Shown here one piece after another: positions 18,917 through 30,077 of a stretch of DNA of 36,675 nucleotides. How positions within the stretch are numbered: position 1 is the stretch's first letter; the number at the start of each line of letters is the position of its first letter. Source of the stretch: Gammaproteobacteria bacterium (GTDB lineage: Bacteria; Pseudomonadota; Gammaproteobacteria; SURF-13); NCBI GenBank assembly GCA_030655395.1, contig JAURVQ010000047.1, forward strand, positions 1 to 36,675, given 5' to 3'. Both the position numbers and the translations under genes were made by a program. The notes under the pieces are model-generated. The model did no database searches and was not told where the DNA came from. It was given only the letters and a program-made list of their open reading frames with translations.

Positions 18917-21577
18917 TTATTTATGTAAATCAATATAACGCAGGATAGTTGTTTGCAGATGCGCTTGCTGGTCGTTGCTCAGCGGCTGGTTGTCACGGTT
19001 GGTGATGTAAAAAATATCTTCCGCGCGCGCGCCGAGGGTGGCGATTTTGGCGTTTTGCAGACGCACGTTGCATTCCACGAGTGCCTTGGCGATAGAGGAG
19101 AGCAGGCCTGGACGGTCGGCGCTGATGACTTCGAGTACGGTGCGCCGGTTGCGTGCATCGTCGGTGTAGGTGATCCGGGTCGGCACGTTGAAGTGCTTGA
19201 GTTGACTGCGGGTGCGACGTGAGACGGGAGCAATCTCGCCTTGCGCCAGCGTGTGTGCCAACGCGCGCACGATCTCCTGCATGCGCTGCGGCTGTGTCAC
19301 CGGTGCGCCGGACTCTTCCAGTACGCGGTAGGTATCCAGCGTGTAGCCGTTTTGCGCCGTGATGATGCGCGCATCGACGATGGTCAGCGCCATCTGATCC
19401 AGTGTGGCGGTGGTGAGTGCGAACAAACGATCCTGGTCGCGTGTGTAGAGAAACAGTTCGGTGCCGCGCTGATCGCTGTGGCGAATCAGCAGCAGCGGGG
19501 CATCGGTCACGCCCGCGCGCACCACGGCCTCGGTATGCCAGGCGATTTCGTCGGCTTCGTGGCGCAGAAAATAATCGTCGCCGAGGTCGCGCCAGAAATC
19601 AGCGACCGCGCCCTCGTCCACGGCGTGTGCGCGCAGCAAGTCGCGCGCCTCGGCCTGCGTTGCGCGGATGCGTTCGGCCTGGTCGAGGGGGTTCTCCAGC
19701 CCGCGCCGCAACGCGCCCGCGGCGGCGCGATAAAGCTCGCCCAGCAACGCGCCCTTCCAGCTGTTCCAGAGCGTGGGATTGGTGGCGCGGATATCGGCCA
19801 CCGTCAGCAGATACAGATAATCGAGATGGGCGCCGTCGCGTACCACGGACGCAAAGCGGGTGATGACTTCAGGGTCGTTGATGTCCTCGCGCTGCGCGGT
19901 GCTCGACAATATCAGATGGTGCTTGACCAGCCACGCCACCACGCGCGCATCGTACGCGCTCATGCCGTGGTGCAGGCAGAACGCGAGCGCCTCCTCGGCG
20001 CCGAGCGCGGAATGATCGCCGCCGCGCCCCTTGGCGATGTCGTGAAACAGGCCGGCGAGATACAGAATTTCGGGTTTCGGCAGGCGCTGGAAAATCTCGC
20101 TGCACAGGGGAAATTCACGCGCAAACTCCGGCAGTGCGAAACGCCGCAGGTTGCGCAGCAGGAATAACGTATGTTCGTCCACGGTATAGACGTGAAACAG
20201 GTCGTGCTGCATCTGCCCCTCGACCTCGCCGAAGGCGGGTAGATACGCCCCCAGCACGCCGTAACGGTGCATGCGCCGCAGCTCGTGCATGATGCCGTGA
20301 GGTTGACGCAGCAATTCCATGAACAGCATGCGGCAGCGCAGGTCGGCGCGGAACGCCGCGTCGATCAGATAGCGGTGATCGCGGATCAGGCGGATGGTGG
20401 CGGCATGTACGCCTTTGAGATGCGGGTGCTGTGCCAGCAGCAGGAAAATTTCCAGCAAGGCGAACGGATAACGCTTGAAGACGTCCGGGTGTGCGGCCTC
20501 GATGACGTCGTTGCGTATCTGAAAGCGTTTGTTGAGCGGGATGGCTTCCTCGTTGTGACCGGCATAGAGAATACTCTCCTGAAAATGCTGCAACAGCATT
20601 TCATTCAGACGGCCGAGTTCCATGACGGTGCGGTAGTAACGTTTCATGAATTGTTCGACGGCGAGCCGGTGTTCGTCGGCGCGGTAACCGAACTGCTCGG
20701 CCAGTGTGCGCTGATGGTCGAACAGCAGGCGATCCTCGCACCGCCCGGTGAGGAGGTGGAGCGCAAAGCGGATGCGCCACAGAAATTCGCGGCCCTCGTT
20801 TAACAGGCTGTATTCGCTCTCGGTGAGGAATCCGTGCGCGACGAGATCATGCAGGTCGGCGGCGCCGAAGTGGCGCAAGGTGATCCAGGCGATGGTCTGG
20901 ATGTCGCGCAGGCCGCCGGGGCCATCCTTGATGTTGGGCTCCAGGTTGTAGGCGGTGTCGTGATATTTGTGATGCCGCCGTATCTGCTCGTCGTATTTGG
21001 CCTTGAAGAATTCGCGCAGCGGCCAGAGCGTCTGCGGACCGGTGGCGTCACGCAGCGCATCGAGCAAACGCGGCGGCCCCGCCAGAAGACGCGCCTCCAT
21101 CAGGCTGGTCATGATGGTGACATCCTGTGCCGCTTCGTGCGCGCATTCCGCAACGGTGCGCACGCTGTGCGCGACGGCAAGACCGGTGTCCCACATCAAC
21201 TGGATGAAATGTTCGATGCCGCTGCGGACGGATTCCGAGGGTGCGCGGTCAAGCAGGATGAGCAGATCGATATCGGAACCGGGGTGCAGCTCGCCGCGCC
21301 CGTAACCGCCGACGGCGATCAGCCCCGCCGGCTCGGCGTCCGTGGGCATCAAGGTGCTCCAGGCGCGCAACAGCAGCCGGTCGATGAACTCCGTGCGTGC
21401 ATGCAGGAGATGAACTACCGGTGTGTCGGTAGCCGCCCCCGCGCTAAAATCCTCGCGCAGTTTTTGAGCCAATCGCTTGAGCAGCGCGCGCAACGCGGCA
21501 GGTGAGAGTTCAGCGTCGGCGAGCGCGTGTGCCAGCTCTGCGCTGGTGGACAGTGTCTGCGCCGGGAGCGGATTCAT
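18917..21577 (-). CDS. glnD: [Protein-PII] uridylyltransferase / UTP--GlnB uridylyltransferase
   Basis: 886 aa; IAVGGYGRGELHPGSDIDLLILLD nucleotidyltransferase, HD domain (LFHDIAKGRGGDHS), C-terminal ACT domains. Confidence 0.95.
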   Translation of the reverse strand: MNPLPAQTLSTSAELAHALADAELSPAALRALLKRLAQKLREDFSAGAATDTPVVHLLHARTEFIDRLLLRAWSTLMPTDAEPAGLIAVGGYGRGELHPGSDIDLLILLDRAPSESVRSGIEHFIQLMWDTGLAVAHSVRTVAECAHEAAQDVTIMTSLMEARLLAGPPRLLDALRDATGPQTLWPLREFFKAKYDEQIRRHHKYHDTAYNLEPNIKDGPGGLRDIQTIAWITLRHFGAADLHDLVAHGFLTESEYSLLNEGREFLWRIRFALHLLTGRCEDRLLFDHQRTLAEQFGYRADEHRLAVEQFMKRYYRTVMELGRLNEMLLQHFQESILYAGHNEEAIPLNKRFQIRNDVIEAAHPDVFKRYPFALLEIFLLLAQHPHLKGVHAATIRLIRDHRYLIDAAFRADLRCRMLFMELLRQPHGIMHELRRMHRYGVLGAYLPAFGEVEGQMQHDLFHVYTVDEHTLFLLRNLRRFALPEFAREFPLCSEIFQRLPKPEILYLAGLFHDIAKGRGGDHSALGAEEALAFCLHHGMSAYDARVVAWLVKHHLILSSTAQREDINDPEVITRFASVVRDGAHLDYLYLLTVADIRATNPTLWNSWKGALLGELYRAAAGALRRGLENPLDQAERIRATQAEARDLLRAHAVDEGAVADFWRDLGDDYFLRHEADEIAWHTEAVVRAGVTDAPLLLIRHSDQRGTELFLYTRDQDRLFALTTATLDQMALTIVDARIITAQNGYTLDTYRVLEESGAPVTQPQRMQEIVRALAHTLAQGEIAPVSRRTRSQLKHFNVPTRITYTDDARNRRTVLEVISADRPGLLSSIAKALVECNVRLQNAKIATLGARAEDIFYITNRDNQPLSNDQQAHLQTTILRYIDLHK

Positions 21578-21586
21578 CGGCGTTGC

Positions 21587-22354
21587 TCAGAGGTCTTCGC
21601 CCGGACGCCGGGTAAGCACCTCGAAGCCGGTGTCGGTGACGAGGATGGTGTGCTCCCATTGCGCCGAAAGACTGTGGTCCTTGGTCACCACGGTCCATTG
21701 ATCGGGCAACAGCTTCACGTGACGTTTGCCGGCGTTGATCATGGGCTCGATGGTAAACGTCATGCCCGGCTCCAGCATCATGCCCGTGCCGGGGCTGCCG
21801 TAGTGCAGCACCTGCGGCTCTTCGTGAAACACGCGCCCGATGCCGTGGCCGCAGTATTCGCGCACCACCGAGCAGTGGTTCGCCTCGGCGTGGCTCTGGA
21901 TGGCATGGCCGATGTCGCCCAGGCGCACACCGGGTTTGACCTTCTCGATGCCGATGCCCATGCACTCGTAACTGATGCGTGTCACGCGCTTGGCGATCAC
22001 GGACGGCTCGCCGACGAAAAACATCTTGCTGGTGTCGCCGTGGTAGTCGTCCTTGATGACGGTGATGTCGATGTTGACGATGTCGCCGTCCTTCAATATG
22101 CGCTCGCCGGGGATGCCGTGGCACACCTGGTGGTTCACCGAGGTGCAGATCGATTTGGGAAAGCCGTGATAGTTGAGCGGCGCGGGGGTCGCCTGCTGTA
22201 CGTTGACGATATAGTCGTGGCAGATGCGGTCAAGCTCGCCGGTGGTGATGCCGGGCTGCACGTGCGGGCGAACCATGTGCAGCACGTCGGCGGCGAGCCG
22301 GCCTGCGATGCGCATCTTTTCAACTTCGGCGGCAGTTTTGATGGTGACGGTCAT
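21587..22354 (-). CDS. map: Type I methionine aminopeptidase
   Basis: VTIKTAAEVEKMRIAGRLAADVLHMV...NHQVCHGIPGERILKDGDIVNIDITVIKDDYHGDTSKMF...EYCGHGIGRVFHEEPQVLHYG. Confidence 0.96.
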   Translation of the reverse strand: MTVTIKTAAEVEKMRIAGRLAADVLHMVRPHVQPGITTGELDRICHDYIVNVQQATPAPLNYHGFPKSICTSVNHQVCHGIPGERILKDGDIVNIDITVIKDDYHGDTSKMFFVGEPSVIAKRVTRISYECMGIGIEKVKPGVRLGDIGHAIQSHAEANHCSVVREYCGHGIGRVFHEEPQVLHYGSPGTGMMLEPGMTFTIEPMINAGKRHVKLLPDQWTVVTKDHSLSAQWEHTILVTDTGFEVLTRRPGEDL

Positions 22355-22505
22355 ATGATGGGCGCCTCTAAAAAAGCGTCTTTTGCTTCAATACTGCGTT
22401 GCAGCTTGTCTCCGCTGCTCACATACTGGCGTGTATGCTGCGCTGCTCGCCTGCGCTGCGCCTTGTCTTGAAGCAAAATCCATCATTTTTAGAGGCACCC
22501 ATTAT
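22355..22505. repeat. ~150-bp imperfect palindromic element between map and rpsB
   Basis: Terminal IR ATGATGGGCGCCTCTAAAAA (22355-22374) / TTTTTAGAGGCACCCATTAT (22486-22505), 18/20; sub-terminal TTTTGCTTCAA (22381-22391) / TTGAAGCAAAA (22468-22478); centre CATAC...GTATG. Confidence 0.8.
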
Positions 22506-22511
22506 AGTTTC

Positions 22512-22520
22512 TGGTACAAT
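22512..22520 (+). promoter_or_regulatory. Putative extended -10 promoter for rpsB-tsf
   Basis: TGGTACAAT about 130 bp upstream of rpsB ATG; no clear -35. Confidence 0.45.
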
Positions 22521-22561
22521 AGTCGCGCTTTAATAGCAGCACACTACACACATGCACCGTT

Positions 22562-22617
22562 ATCCGGTCAGCGGGGTGCCATCTGGCGAATCGCCAGGGG
22601 TTCGCTGCCGGGGCGCA
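22562..22617 (+). promoter_or_regulatory. Structured rpsB 5' leader, candidate S2 autoregulatory region
   Basis: CTGGCG-AAT-CGCCAG hairpin nested in CGGTCAGCG ... CGCTGCCG pairing, upstream of the RBS GAGGAG. Confidence 0.4.
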
Positions 22618-22649
22618 TGGAGGATCAACCCAACTGAGGAGTATACAAC

Positions 22650-23567
22650 ATGGCAAATGTGACCATGCGTCAAATGCTGGAGGCCGGCGTACATTTCGGC
22701 CACCAGACCCGTTACTGGAACCCCAAGATGGCTCCCTACATCTTCGGCCAGCGCAACAAGATACACATCATCAATCTCGAATCCACCCTGCCGCTGTACA
22801 ACGACGCGATGAATTTCATCAGTCGTATGGCGGCGAACCGCGGCACCATCCTGTTCGTGGCCACCAAACGCGCGGCGCAGGAAATTATCGCCGAGGAGGC
22901 CAAGCGCTGCGGCATGCCGTATGTGGATCAACGCTGGCTCGGCGGCATGCTCACCAATTTCAAGACCGTGCGCCAGTCCGTCAAGCGCCTCAAGGATCTG
23001 ACGGCGATGAGCGACGACGGCAGCTTTGACCGCATCAACAAAAAAGAGGCCCTGCTGCTGACGCGCGAACGCGACAAGCTGGAGCGCGCCCTGGGCGGTA
23101 TCAAGGACATGGATCGCATTCCCGACGCCCTGTTTGTGATTGACGTCGGCAGCGAGAAGATCGCCGTGAGCGAGGCGGGCAAACTCGGCATCCCGGTGCT
23201 CGGCATCGTGGATACCAATAACGATCCGGACGGCGTCGATTACATGGTGCCCGGCAACGATGACGCCATCCGCGCCATCCAGCTTTATGCGCGCGGCGCC
23301 GCCGACGCAGTGCTCGAAGGCCGCAGCTCGGCCCCGGCGTTTGCGGTGTCCGCTGATGAGTTCGTGGAGATGAGCGACACCGGCGCACCCGCCGCAGACA
23401 AGCGGCCTGCCCGCAGCCCCGCTGCCGCGAAGAAACCGGCCAGGAAGGCCGCGCCGGACAGGGCTAAAGAGGGTGCGGAAGGTGGCGCCGCAGCGAAGAC
23501 GGTGGCGGTGCGCAAAAAGACTGCGGCCAAACCCGCCGGCGCGAGCAAGGCCAAGAAGACCTCTTAA
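22650..23567 (+). CDS. rpsB: 30S ribosomal protein S2 with extended Ala/Lys-rich C-terminus
   Basis: [44 protein letters not shown]...; C-terminal ~60 aa tail [29 protein letters not shown]...KKTS. Confidence 0.97.
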   Translation: MANVTMRQMLEAGVHFGHQTRYWNPKMAPYIFGQRNKIHIINLESTLPLYNDAMNFISRMAANRGTILFVATKRAAQEIIAEEAKRCGMPYVDQRWLGGMLTNFKTVRQSVKRLKDLTAMSDDGSFDRINKKEALLLTRERDKLERALGGIKDMDRIPDALFVIDVGSEKIAVSEAGKLGIPVLGIVDTNNDPDGVDYMVPGNDDAIRAIQLYARGAADAVLEGRSSAPAFAVSADEFVEMSDTGAPAADKRPARSPAAAKKPARKAAPDRAKEGAEGGAAAKTVAVRKKTAAKPAGASKAKKTS

Positions 23568-23592
23568 CCGAACAGTAATCAGGATACAGACT

Positions 23593-24471
23593 ATGGAAAT
23601 TACAGCCGCGCTCGTCAAGGAGCTGCGTGAGCGCACCGGCTCCGGCATGATGGAGTGCAAAAAGGCGCTGGTCGAGGCCAAGGGTGACATCGATGCGGCA
23701 GCGGAGGCCATGCGCAAGAGCGGTGCGGCCAAGGCCGACAAGCGCGCGGGCAGGATTGCGGCCGAGGGCGTCATCGTGATCGAGACCGACGGCAAACGCG
23801 CCGCGCTGGTGGAAGTGAACTGCGAGACCGACTTCGTCGCGCGCGGTGACGAGTTCAGGCACTTTGCGCAGGCGGTGGCCCAGCGCGCATTAAAGAGCCA
23901 GCCGTCCGGTGTCGAGGCGTTGCTTGCGTTGCCGCTTAAAGACGGCGACAGCGCTGATATCAACACGGTGCGTCAAGAGCTCATTGCCAGGATCGGCGAG
24001 AACATCAGCGTGCGCCGCTGCGCGCATTTTGCAACGGCAGGCCACATCGGCGCCTATCTGCACGGTAATCGCATTGGTGTGGTGGTGGAGATTGAGGGTG
24101 GTGATGCCACGCTGGCCAAGGACATCGCCATGCACATCGCCGCCGCCAAGCCGGTGTGCGTGTCGCCCGCCGACGTGTCCGCCGAACTGGTCGCCAAGGA
24201 AAAGGAAATCTTTGCCGCGCAGGCCGCCGACAGCGGCAAGCCCGCCGCCATCATCGAAAAAATGGTGGATGGCCGCATCAAGAAGTTTTTGGCCGAGGTC
24301 ACGCTGCTGGGTCAGCCGTTTGTGAAAAATCCCGACCTCAGCGTGGAAAAATTGCTGGAGCAGGCCAAGGCCAGGGCGATTCGCTTCGAGCGGTTCGAAG
24401 TGGGCGAAGGCATCGAAAAGAAATCCGGTGACTTTGTCGCCGAGGTGATGGCGCAGGCGCGCGGAGCTTAG
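23593..24471 (+). CDS. tsf: Translation elongation factor Ts
   Basis: [54 protein letters not shown]; the track start at 23473 lies inside rpsB. Confidence 0.97.
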   Translation: MEITAALVKELRERTGSGMMECKKALVEAKGDIDAAAEAMRKSGAAKADKRAGRIAAEGVIVIETDGKRAALVEVNCETDFVARGDEFRHFAQAVAQRALKSQPSGVEALLALPLKDGDSADINTVRQELIARIGENISVRRCAHFATAGHIGAYLHGNRIGVVVEIEGGDATLAKDIAMHIAAAKPVCVSPADVSAELVAKEKEIFAAQAADSGKPAAIIEKMVDGRIKKFLAEVTLLGQPFVKNPDLSVEKLLEQAKARAIRFERFEVGEGIEKKSGDFVAEVMAQARGA

Positions 24472-24476
24472 CACTC

Positions 24477-25217
24477 ATGCCGCCCACAGCGAAAAAGCCG
24501 GCCTATCAGCGCATACTGCTGAAACTGAGCGGTGAGGCGCTGATGGGGGGCGGTGACTACGGCATCGAGCCCGCAGTGCTCATCCGTGTGGCCGATGAGG
24601 TGCGTGCGGTGGTCGGCCTCGGCGTGCAGGTGGCGCTGGTCATCGGCGGCGGCAATATCTTTCGCGGCGCGGGGCTGGCCGCAAACGGCATGGATCGCGT
24701 GACCGCCGACCAGATGGGCATGCTCGCCACCGTCATCAATGCGCTGGCGATGCAGGATGCCCTGGAGCAGCGCGGCATGCAGGTGCGCGTGATGTCGGCG
24801 CTCAAGATGAACCAGATTTGCGAGGACTACATCCGCCGCCGTGCGGTGCGTCACTTGGAAAAGGGCCGCGTGGTGATACTCGCCGCCGGCACCGGCAACC
24901 CGTTTTTCACCACCGATTCCGCCGCCAGCCTGCGCGGCATCGAACTCGGCGTCGATCTCGTGCTCAAGGCGACCAAAGTGGACGGCGTCTATTCGGCTGA
25001 TCCCGTCAAGCACAAGGATGCGGAATACTTCAAGCGCCTCAGCTATGACGAGGTGATCGATCGCAAACTCATGGTGATGGATGCAACGGCGATAGTTTTG
25101 TGCCGCGATCACACCATGCCGTTGTGTGTGTTTAACATGACCAAGCCCGGCGCGCTGATGCGCGTGGTGCTGGGTGAGGATGAAGGTACTCTGGTGGGGG
25201 CTGATCATGATAAATGA
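24477..25217 (+). CDS. pyrH: UMP kinase
   Basis: [33 protein letters not shown]...[40 protein letters not shown]. Confidence 0.97.
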   Translation: MPPTAKKPAYQRILLKLSGEALMGGGDYGIEPAVLIRVADEVRAVVGLGVQVALVIGGGNIFRGAGLAANGMDRVTADQMGMLATVINALAMQDALEQRGMQVRVMSALKMNQICEDYIRRRAVRHLEKGRVVILAAGTGNPFFTTDSAASLRGIELGVDLVLKATKVDGVYSADPVKHKDAEYFKRLSYDEVIDRKLMVMDATAIVLCRDHTMPLCVFNMTKPGALMRVVLGEDEGTLVGADHDK

Positions 25218-25764
25218 CGTCACAAAACAGGCCACGGCGCGCATGGTGAAGAGCATCGAGGCGCTGAAACAGGAGTTCGCAAAATTGCGCAGCGGACGTG
25301 CGCACCCCAGTCTGCTCGATCATGTGCAAGTGCCTTATTACGGTAATGACGTACCGCTGAGTCAGGTGGCGAGCGTCAATGTGGCGGACGCGCGCATGCT
25401 GGTGGTGACGCCGTGGGAAAAGACCATGGTGCCCGCCATCGAGAAGGCGATACTGACTTCCAATCTGGGGCTGAATCCTGCCACCTCCGGCGCGGTGATA
25501 CGCGTGCCGCTGCCGGCGCTTACCGAAGAGCGCCGGCGCGACATGCTGAAGGTGGTGCGTGCCGAGGCCGAGACCGCGCGTGTGTCGGTGCGTAACATCC
25601 GCCGCGATGCGAATACCGAGGTCAAGCACCTGCTCAAGGAAAAAAAGATTTCACAGGACGAAGAGCGGCGCGCCGAGGAAGATACGCAAAAACTCACGGA
25701 CAAGCACATTGCCGAAATCGACAAACTGCTGGCGGAAAAAGAAAAGGAATTGATGGAGGTCTAA
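25207..25764 (+). CDS. frr: Ribosome recycling factor
   Basis: [57 protein letters not shown]; overlaps pyrH by 11 bp. Confidence 0.96.
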   Translation: MINDVTKQATARMVKSIEALKQEFAKLRSGRAHPSLLDHVQVPYYGNDVPLSQVASVNVADARMLVVTPWEKTMVPAIEKAILTSNLGLNPATSGAVIRVPLPALTEERRRDMLKVVRAEAETARVSVRNIRRDANTEVKHLLKEKKISQDEERRAEEDTQKLTDKHIAEIDKLLAEKEKELMEV

Positions 25765-25766
25765 AT

Positions 25767-25864
25767 ACAGAGAAAAGAGGCAAGAGAAAAGAGAAAAGTT
25801 AAGGCAGTGAAGCAAATAGTAGCTGGATGTTATCTTCTTCTTTTCTCTTGCCTCTTTTCTCTTG
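25767..25864. repeat. Polypurine palindrome family B, copy 1
   Basis: AGAGAAAAGAGGCAAGAGAAAAGA (25769-25792) / TCTTTTCTCTTGCCTCTTTTCTCT (25839-25862), 24 bp perfect; starts just after the frr stop. Confidence 0.9.
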
Positions 25865-25876
25865 TATCTTTCTAAA

Positions 25877-26665
25877 ATGCACTCGTCCTCTACAGCGAAC
25901 CGCACCCTGACATCTGCCGCCGGTGTCCTTCCTTATCATATTGCCATCATCATGGACGGCAACGGCCGCTGGGCGGTACAGCGACATCTGCCGCGCAGTG
26001 CCGGACACAAGGCCGGTACCGACGCGGTGGATGCCGTGGTGCGGGCAAGCGTCAAGCGCGGCATAGGCGTGCTCACCCTGTTTGCCTTCAGCAGTGAAAA
26101 CTGGTCACGTCCGCAGACCGAGGTCAGCCTGCTGCTCGACCTGTTTCTGCGCGCCCTGCAAAGCCGTATCCAGGAATTGCACCGCAACAATATCCGCCTG
26201 CGCGTGATCGGCGAGCGCGCGGCGTTCTCCGTCAAGTTGCAGGCCCAGATTACCGCCGCGGAAGAGTTGACGCAGGCCAACACCGGCCTCGTTCTCAATA
26301 TTGCCGCCAATTACGGTGGACGCTGGGACATCGTGCAGGCCGCGCGCCAAATTGCACAGCGCGTGGAGCGCGGCGATCTCCCTGCGACGGCGATTGACGA
26401 TGCAGTGTTCGCCTCCCATCTTTCGCTCGCCGGGTTGCCGGAGCCGGACCTGTTCATACGCACCGGCGGCGAGCAGCGCATCAGCAATTTTCTGCTCTGG
26501 CAGTTGGCGTACACGGAGCTGTATTTTACCGATGTGCTGTGGCCGGACTTCGACGCGGCCGCGTTTGATCTGGCCCTGAGCGCCTACGCCCAGCGTCAGC
26601 GCCGTTTTGGGCGCGTGAGCGAGGGTGACACCGTAGCGAACGAGCAGCAGGCCACGGGTGCTTAA
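25877..26665 (+). CDS. uppS: Undecaprenyl diphosphate synthase (isoprenyl transferase)
   Basis: HIAIIMDGNGRWAVQRHLPRSAGHKAGTDAVDAVVRASVKRGIGVLTLFAFSSENWSRP...; the track start (TTG 25862) lies in the repeat. Confidence 0.96.
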   Translation: MHSSSTANRTLTSAAGVLPYHIAIIMDGNGRWAVQRHLPRSAGHKAGTDAVDAVVRASVKRGIGVLTLFAFSSENWSRPQTEVSLLLDLFLRALQSRIQELHRNNIRLRVIGERAAFSVKLQAQITAAEELTQANTGLVLNIAANYGGRWDIVQAARQIAQRVERGDLPATAIDDAVFASHLSLAGLPEPDLFIRTGGEQRISNFLLWQLAYTELYFTDVLWPDFDAAAFDLALSAYAQRQRRFGRVSEGDTVANEQQATGA

Positions 26666-27479
26666 GGCGCGCCTGCTCACCGCGGCGGTGCTGATTCCCC
26701 TGGTGGTGTGGGGCACCCTCGCGTTGCCCACACTCTGGTTTTCCCTGCTGATTGCACTGGTGGTGGCGCTCGGCGCGTGGGAATGGGCGGCGCTCGCCGG
26801 TCTTGCTTCGCGCGCCATGCGTGGTCTCTATGTGGTGCTCATGTTGCTGGCGCTGTGGGGCCTATACTATCTTCCTGCGGTCTGGGTGCTGGCCGCGGCC
26901 ACGCTGGGCTGGTGCACGGCGGCAGTGATCCTGGTGCGCTACCCTGCGGGCGCGGCGCTTTGGTCCGGGGTGGGGTCGGGGGTGGGCATGGCCGCAATCG
27001 TCGGAGTCTGGGTGCTCGCGCCGGCGTGGTTTGCCCTGACGCACCTGCATGCCGCTGCACCACAAGGGCCGTATTGGGTGCTGTTTCTCATGGTGCTGGC
27101 GTGGGTCGCCGACAGCGCGGCCTATTTCAGCGGCAAGCGCTGGGGCACGACCAAGCTCGCTCCCCATATCAGCCCCGGCAAGACCTGGGCCGGGGTGTGG
27201 GGCGCGCTCGCGGCCACGCTGCTGATCGCGCCGGCCGGTGGCATAGCCTTTGAGTTCTCCGGCTACCGGCTGTGGTTGTTCATAGGCTTGTGTCTGGTGA
27301 CCGTCATCTTTTCCATCGTCGGTGATCTGTTTAAAAGCCTCTACAAGCGCGCGCGCGGCGTGAAAGACAGCGGCCATTTGCTGCCCGGCCACGGCGGCGT
27401 GCTCGACCGCATCGACAGTTTGACGGCGGCGGGTCCCGTGCTCATGCTGGGCCTGTGGCTGTTGGGAAGCGTGCAATGA
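26658..27479 (+). CDS. cdsA: Phosphatidate cytidylyltransferase
   Basis: GTG start; [35 protein letters not shown]...[35 protein letters not shown]. Confidence 0.95.
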   Translation: MLKARLLTAAVLIPLVVWGTLALPTLWFSLLIALVVALGAWEWAALAGLASRAMRGLYVVLMLLALWGLYYLPAVWVLAAATLGWCTAAVILVRYPAGAALWSGVGSGVGMAAIVGVWVLAPAWFALTHLHAAAPQGPYWVLFLMVLAWVADSAAYFSGKRWGTTKLAPHISPGKTWAGVWGALAATLLIAPAGGIAFEFSGYRLWLFIGLCLVTVIFSIVGDLFKSLYKRARGVKDSGHLLPGHGGVLDRIDSLTAAGPVLMLGLWLLGSVQ

Positions 27480-28687
27480 TCGGCGTTACGATACTGGGCG
27501 CAACGGGCTCCATCGGTGTGAACACGCTCGATGTGCTCGCACGCCACCGTGAGCGCTACGAGGTGGTGGCGCTTTCCGCGCGCAGTTCGGTCGATGCGCT
27601 GTACCAGCAGTGCCTGACGCACCGCCCGCGCTATGCCGTGATGGCCGAACCCGATGCTGCGGAACAGTTGCGCGCGCGGTTAAAGAACGAGGCGCCCGGG
27701 ATCGAAGTGCTGACCGGGCAGGCCGGACTCGAAACTATCGCCGCGTTGCCGGAGACCGGCACTGTCATGGCCGCCATCGTGGGGGCCGCCGGTCTGCTGC
27801 CCACGCTCGCCGCGGTGCGTGCGGGCAAACGCGTGCTGCTCGCCAACAAGGAAGCGCTGGTGATGGCGGGCAAGCTGTTCATGGACGAGGTGCGCGCACA
27901 CGGCGCCGTGCTGCTGCCTATCGACAGCGAGCACAACGCCGTGTTTCAGTGCCTGCCGCGCGATTTTGACGCCGATTTACAGCGCGCCGGGATACGCCGC
28001 ATCGTGCTCACCGCCTCCGGCGGCCCGTTTCGCGCCACGCCGCTCGATCAGCTGCCTTATGTCACGCCGGCACAGGCCTGCAAGCATCCCAACTGGGTGA
28101 TGGGGCGCAAGATTTCGGTCGACTCCGCCACCATGATGAACAAGGGGCTGGAGGTGATTGAGGCCTGCTGGCTGTTCAACACCACGCCGGAGCGCATCGA
28201 GGTCGTATTGCATCCGCAGAGCATCGTGCATTCGCTGGTGGAGTATGAAGACCGCTCGCTGTTGGCCGAGCTGGGCAGCCCCGACATGCGCACGCCGATT
28301 GCGCACGCGCTCGCGTGGCCGGAGCGCATCGCCTCCGGCGCCCCGGCGCTGAACCTGCTCGACCTCCACCTCGACTTCGAGCGCGTCGACCCCGCGCGGT
28401 TTCCGTGTCTGCCACTCGCGTATCAGGCGCTCGCGCGCGGCGGCACGGCGAGCGTGACGCTGAATGCCGCCAACGAGATCGCGGTCGCGGCCTTTCTGGA
28501 CGGCCGCCTCGCCTTTACCGGCATCCCGCACGTGATCGAGCGCACGCTGGCCGACAGGCCGGTGCGTGAGCCGGCATCGCTCGCCGTGATACTGGAAGAA
28601 GACGCCGCGGCGCGCGCGCAGGCGTTGCAGCACGTGCAGGGGTACGCCGCAGGCGGTGCGCGCACGGCGGTGCGGGGCGGCCTGTGA
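27476..28687 (+). CDS. dxr: 1-deoxy-D-xylulose 5-phosphate reductoisomerase
   Basis: [35 protein letters not shown]...[12 protein letters not shown]...SGGPFR...[27 protein letters not shown]. Confidence 0.96.
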   Translation: MIGVTILGATGSIGVNTLDVLARHRERYEVVALSARSSVDALYQQCLTHRPRYAVMAEPDAAEQLRARLKNEAPGIEVLTGQAGLETIAALPETGTVMAAIVGAAGLLPTLAAVRAGKRVLLANKEALVMAGKLFMDEVRAHGAVLLPIDSEHNAVFQCLPRDFDADLQRAGIRRIVLTASGGPFRATPLDQLPYVTPAQACKHPNWVMGRKISVDSATMMNKGLEVIEACWLFNTTPERIEVVLHPQSIVHSLVEYEDRSLLAELGSPDMRTPIAHALAWPERIASGAPALNLLDLHLDFERVDPARFPCLPLAYQALARGGTASVTLNAANEIAVAAFLDGRLAFTGIPHVIERTLADRPVREPASLAVILEEDAAARAQALQHVQGYAAGGARTAVRGGL

Positions 28688-30045
28688 GTACGGTCGTCTG
28701 GTCGGCGCTGGCCTTCATCGTCACCCTCGGCATCCTCATCACGGTGCACGAGTTCGGGCATTTCTGGGTGGCGCGCCGCCTGGGGGTGAAGGTGCTGCGC
28801 TTCTCCGTCGGCTTCGGCAAGCCGCTGTGGACGCGGCGCGGCAAGGACGGCACGGAATACGTCCTGGCGGTGCTGCCGCTGGGCGGCTACGTGCGCATGC
28901 TGGACGAGGGCGAGGGCGAGGTGAAGCACGCGGAGCTGCCGCGCGCCTTCAACCGCCAATCGCTCGCCACGCGCAGCGCGATTGTATCTGCCGGGCCGCT
29001 GTTCAATTTCGGCTTTGCCATTCTCGCCTACTGGCTGATGTTCTTGATTGGCGTGGCCGGTCTGCGGCCCCTGATCGGCGAGGTGATGGAACATTCCGTG
29101 GCGCAACAGGCCGGGTTGCTCAAGGGAGACGAGGTGGTCGAGGTCGGCGGCAAGTCCACCCCGACGTGGGATACGGCGCTTATCGCCATGACGGGCAAGG
29201 CGCTGGACCGCACCAGTATAGACCTCACGGTACAGGGCGAGGACGGACGGCGGCATGCCCGGGTGCTGGATGTGAGCGCGCTCAGCGGCCTCGATCGCGG
29301 CGATCTGCTCGAACATCTGGGGCTGCGTGCCATGCGTCCGCAGGTTCCCGCCGTGGTGGGCAAGGTCGTGCCGCAGGGGCCGGCGGCGCGTGCCGGGCTT
29401 CAGGCCGGAGACCGCCTGCTGACCGCCGATGGTCAGGCCATCGAGGACTGGGTGGGGTGGGCGGCCTACGTGCGCGCGCATGCGGGCGTGCCGATCGCGC
29501 TCATCCTCGAGCGTAACGGTGCCACGCAGCATCTCGAGCTGACTCCGGAGGCGAAGCCGGCGCCGGACGGGGGGGTCGTCGGACGTATCGAGGCCGCGCC
29601 GGAGCCGCTCAAGGCCCTGCCGCCGGGTCTGCGCGCCGAACAGCGTTATGCGCCCGGCGCGGCCCTGGTCAAGGCCGTGGAACAGACCTGGGAGATGAGC
29701 CTGCTGACACTGCGCCTGCTCGCCAAGATGGTGGTCGGCGAGGCCTCGCTGCAGAATATCAGCGGGCCGCTCAGCATCGCCGAATACGCCGGCTATTCGG
29801 CGAGCGACGGGATCGGGCCGTTCCTGCGCTTTCTGGCCCTGGTGAGCGTAAGCCTCGCCATCCTCAATCTTCTGCCGGTTCCGATATTGGACGGCGGGCA
29901 TTTGATGTATTATTTGATAGAGGCGGTGAAGGGGAGCCCGGTATCACTCAAGGCGCAGCAGATCGGTCAGCAGCTCGGTATCGCGCTGCTGCTAGGGCTG
30001 ACGGTGCTGGCCTTTTATAATGATCTGACGCGACTGTTTGGCTAA
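28684..30045 (+). CDS. rseP: RIP site-2 zinc metalloprotease
   Basis: GTG start; [31 protein letters not shown], two PDZ segments, [13 protein letters not shown] motif. Confidence 0.95.
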   Translation: MSTVVWSALAFIVTLGILITVHEFGHFWVARRLGVKVLRFSVGFGKPLWTRRGKDGTEYVLAVLPLGGYVRMLDEGEGEVKHAELPRAFNRQSLATRSAIVSAGPLFNFGFAILAYWLMFLIGVAGLRPLIGEVMEHSVAQQAGLLKGDEVVEVGGKSTPTWDTALIAMTGKALDRTSIDLTVQGEDGRRHARVLDVSALSGLDRGDLLEHLGLRAMRPQVPAVVGKVVPQGPAARAGLQAGDRLLTADGQAIEDWVGWAAYVRAHAGVPIALILERNGATQHLELTPEAKPAPDGGVVGRIEAAPEPLKALPPGLRAEQRYAPGAALVKAVEQTWEMSLLTLRLLAKMVVGEASLQNISGPLSIAEYAGYSASDGIGPFLRFLALVSVSLAILNLLPVPILDGGHLMYYLIEAVKGSPVSLKAQQIGQQLGIALLLGLTVLAFYNDLTRLFG

Positions 30046-30077
30046 GGGCGCCATCTGATAAAACATGGCAATAAAAA

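Noticed and set aside
22560-23966. 468-aa minus-strand ORF opposite rpsB/tsf
   Set aside because: Spans two conserved genes and the leader on the opposite strand; no domain features; shadow ORF.
28423-29901. 492-aa minus-strand ORF opposite dxr/rseP
   Set aside because: Spans the dxr/rseP junction in antisense; composition typical of shadow ORFs.
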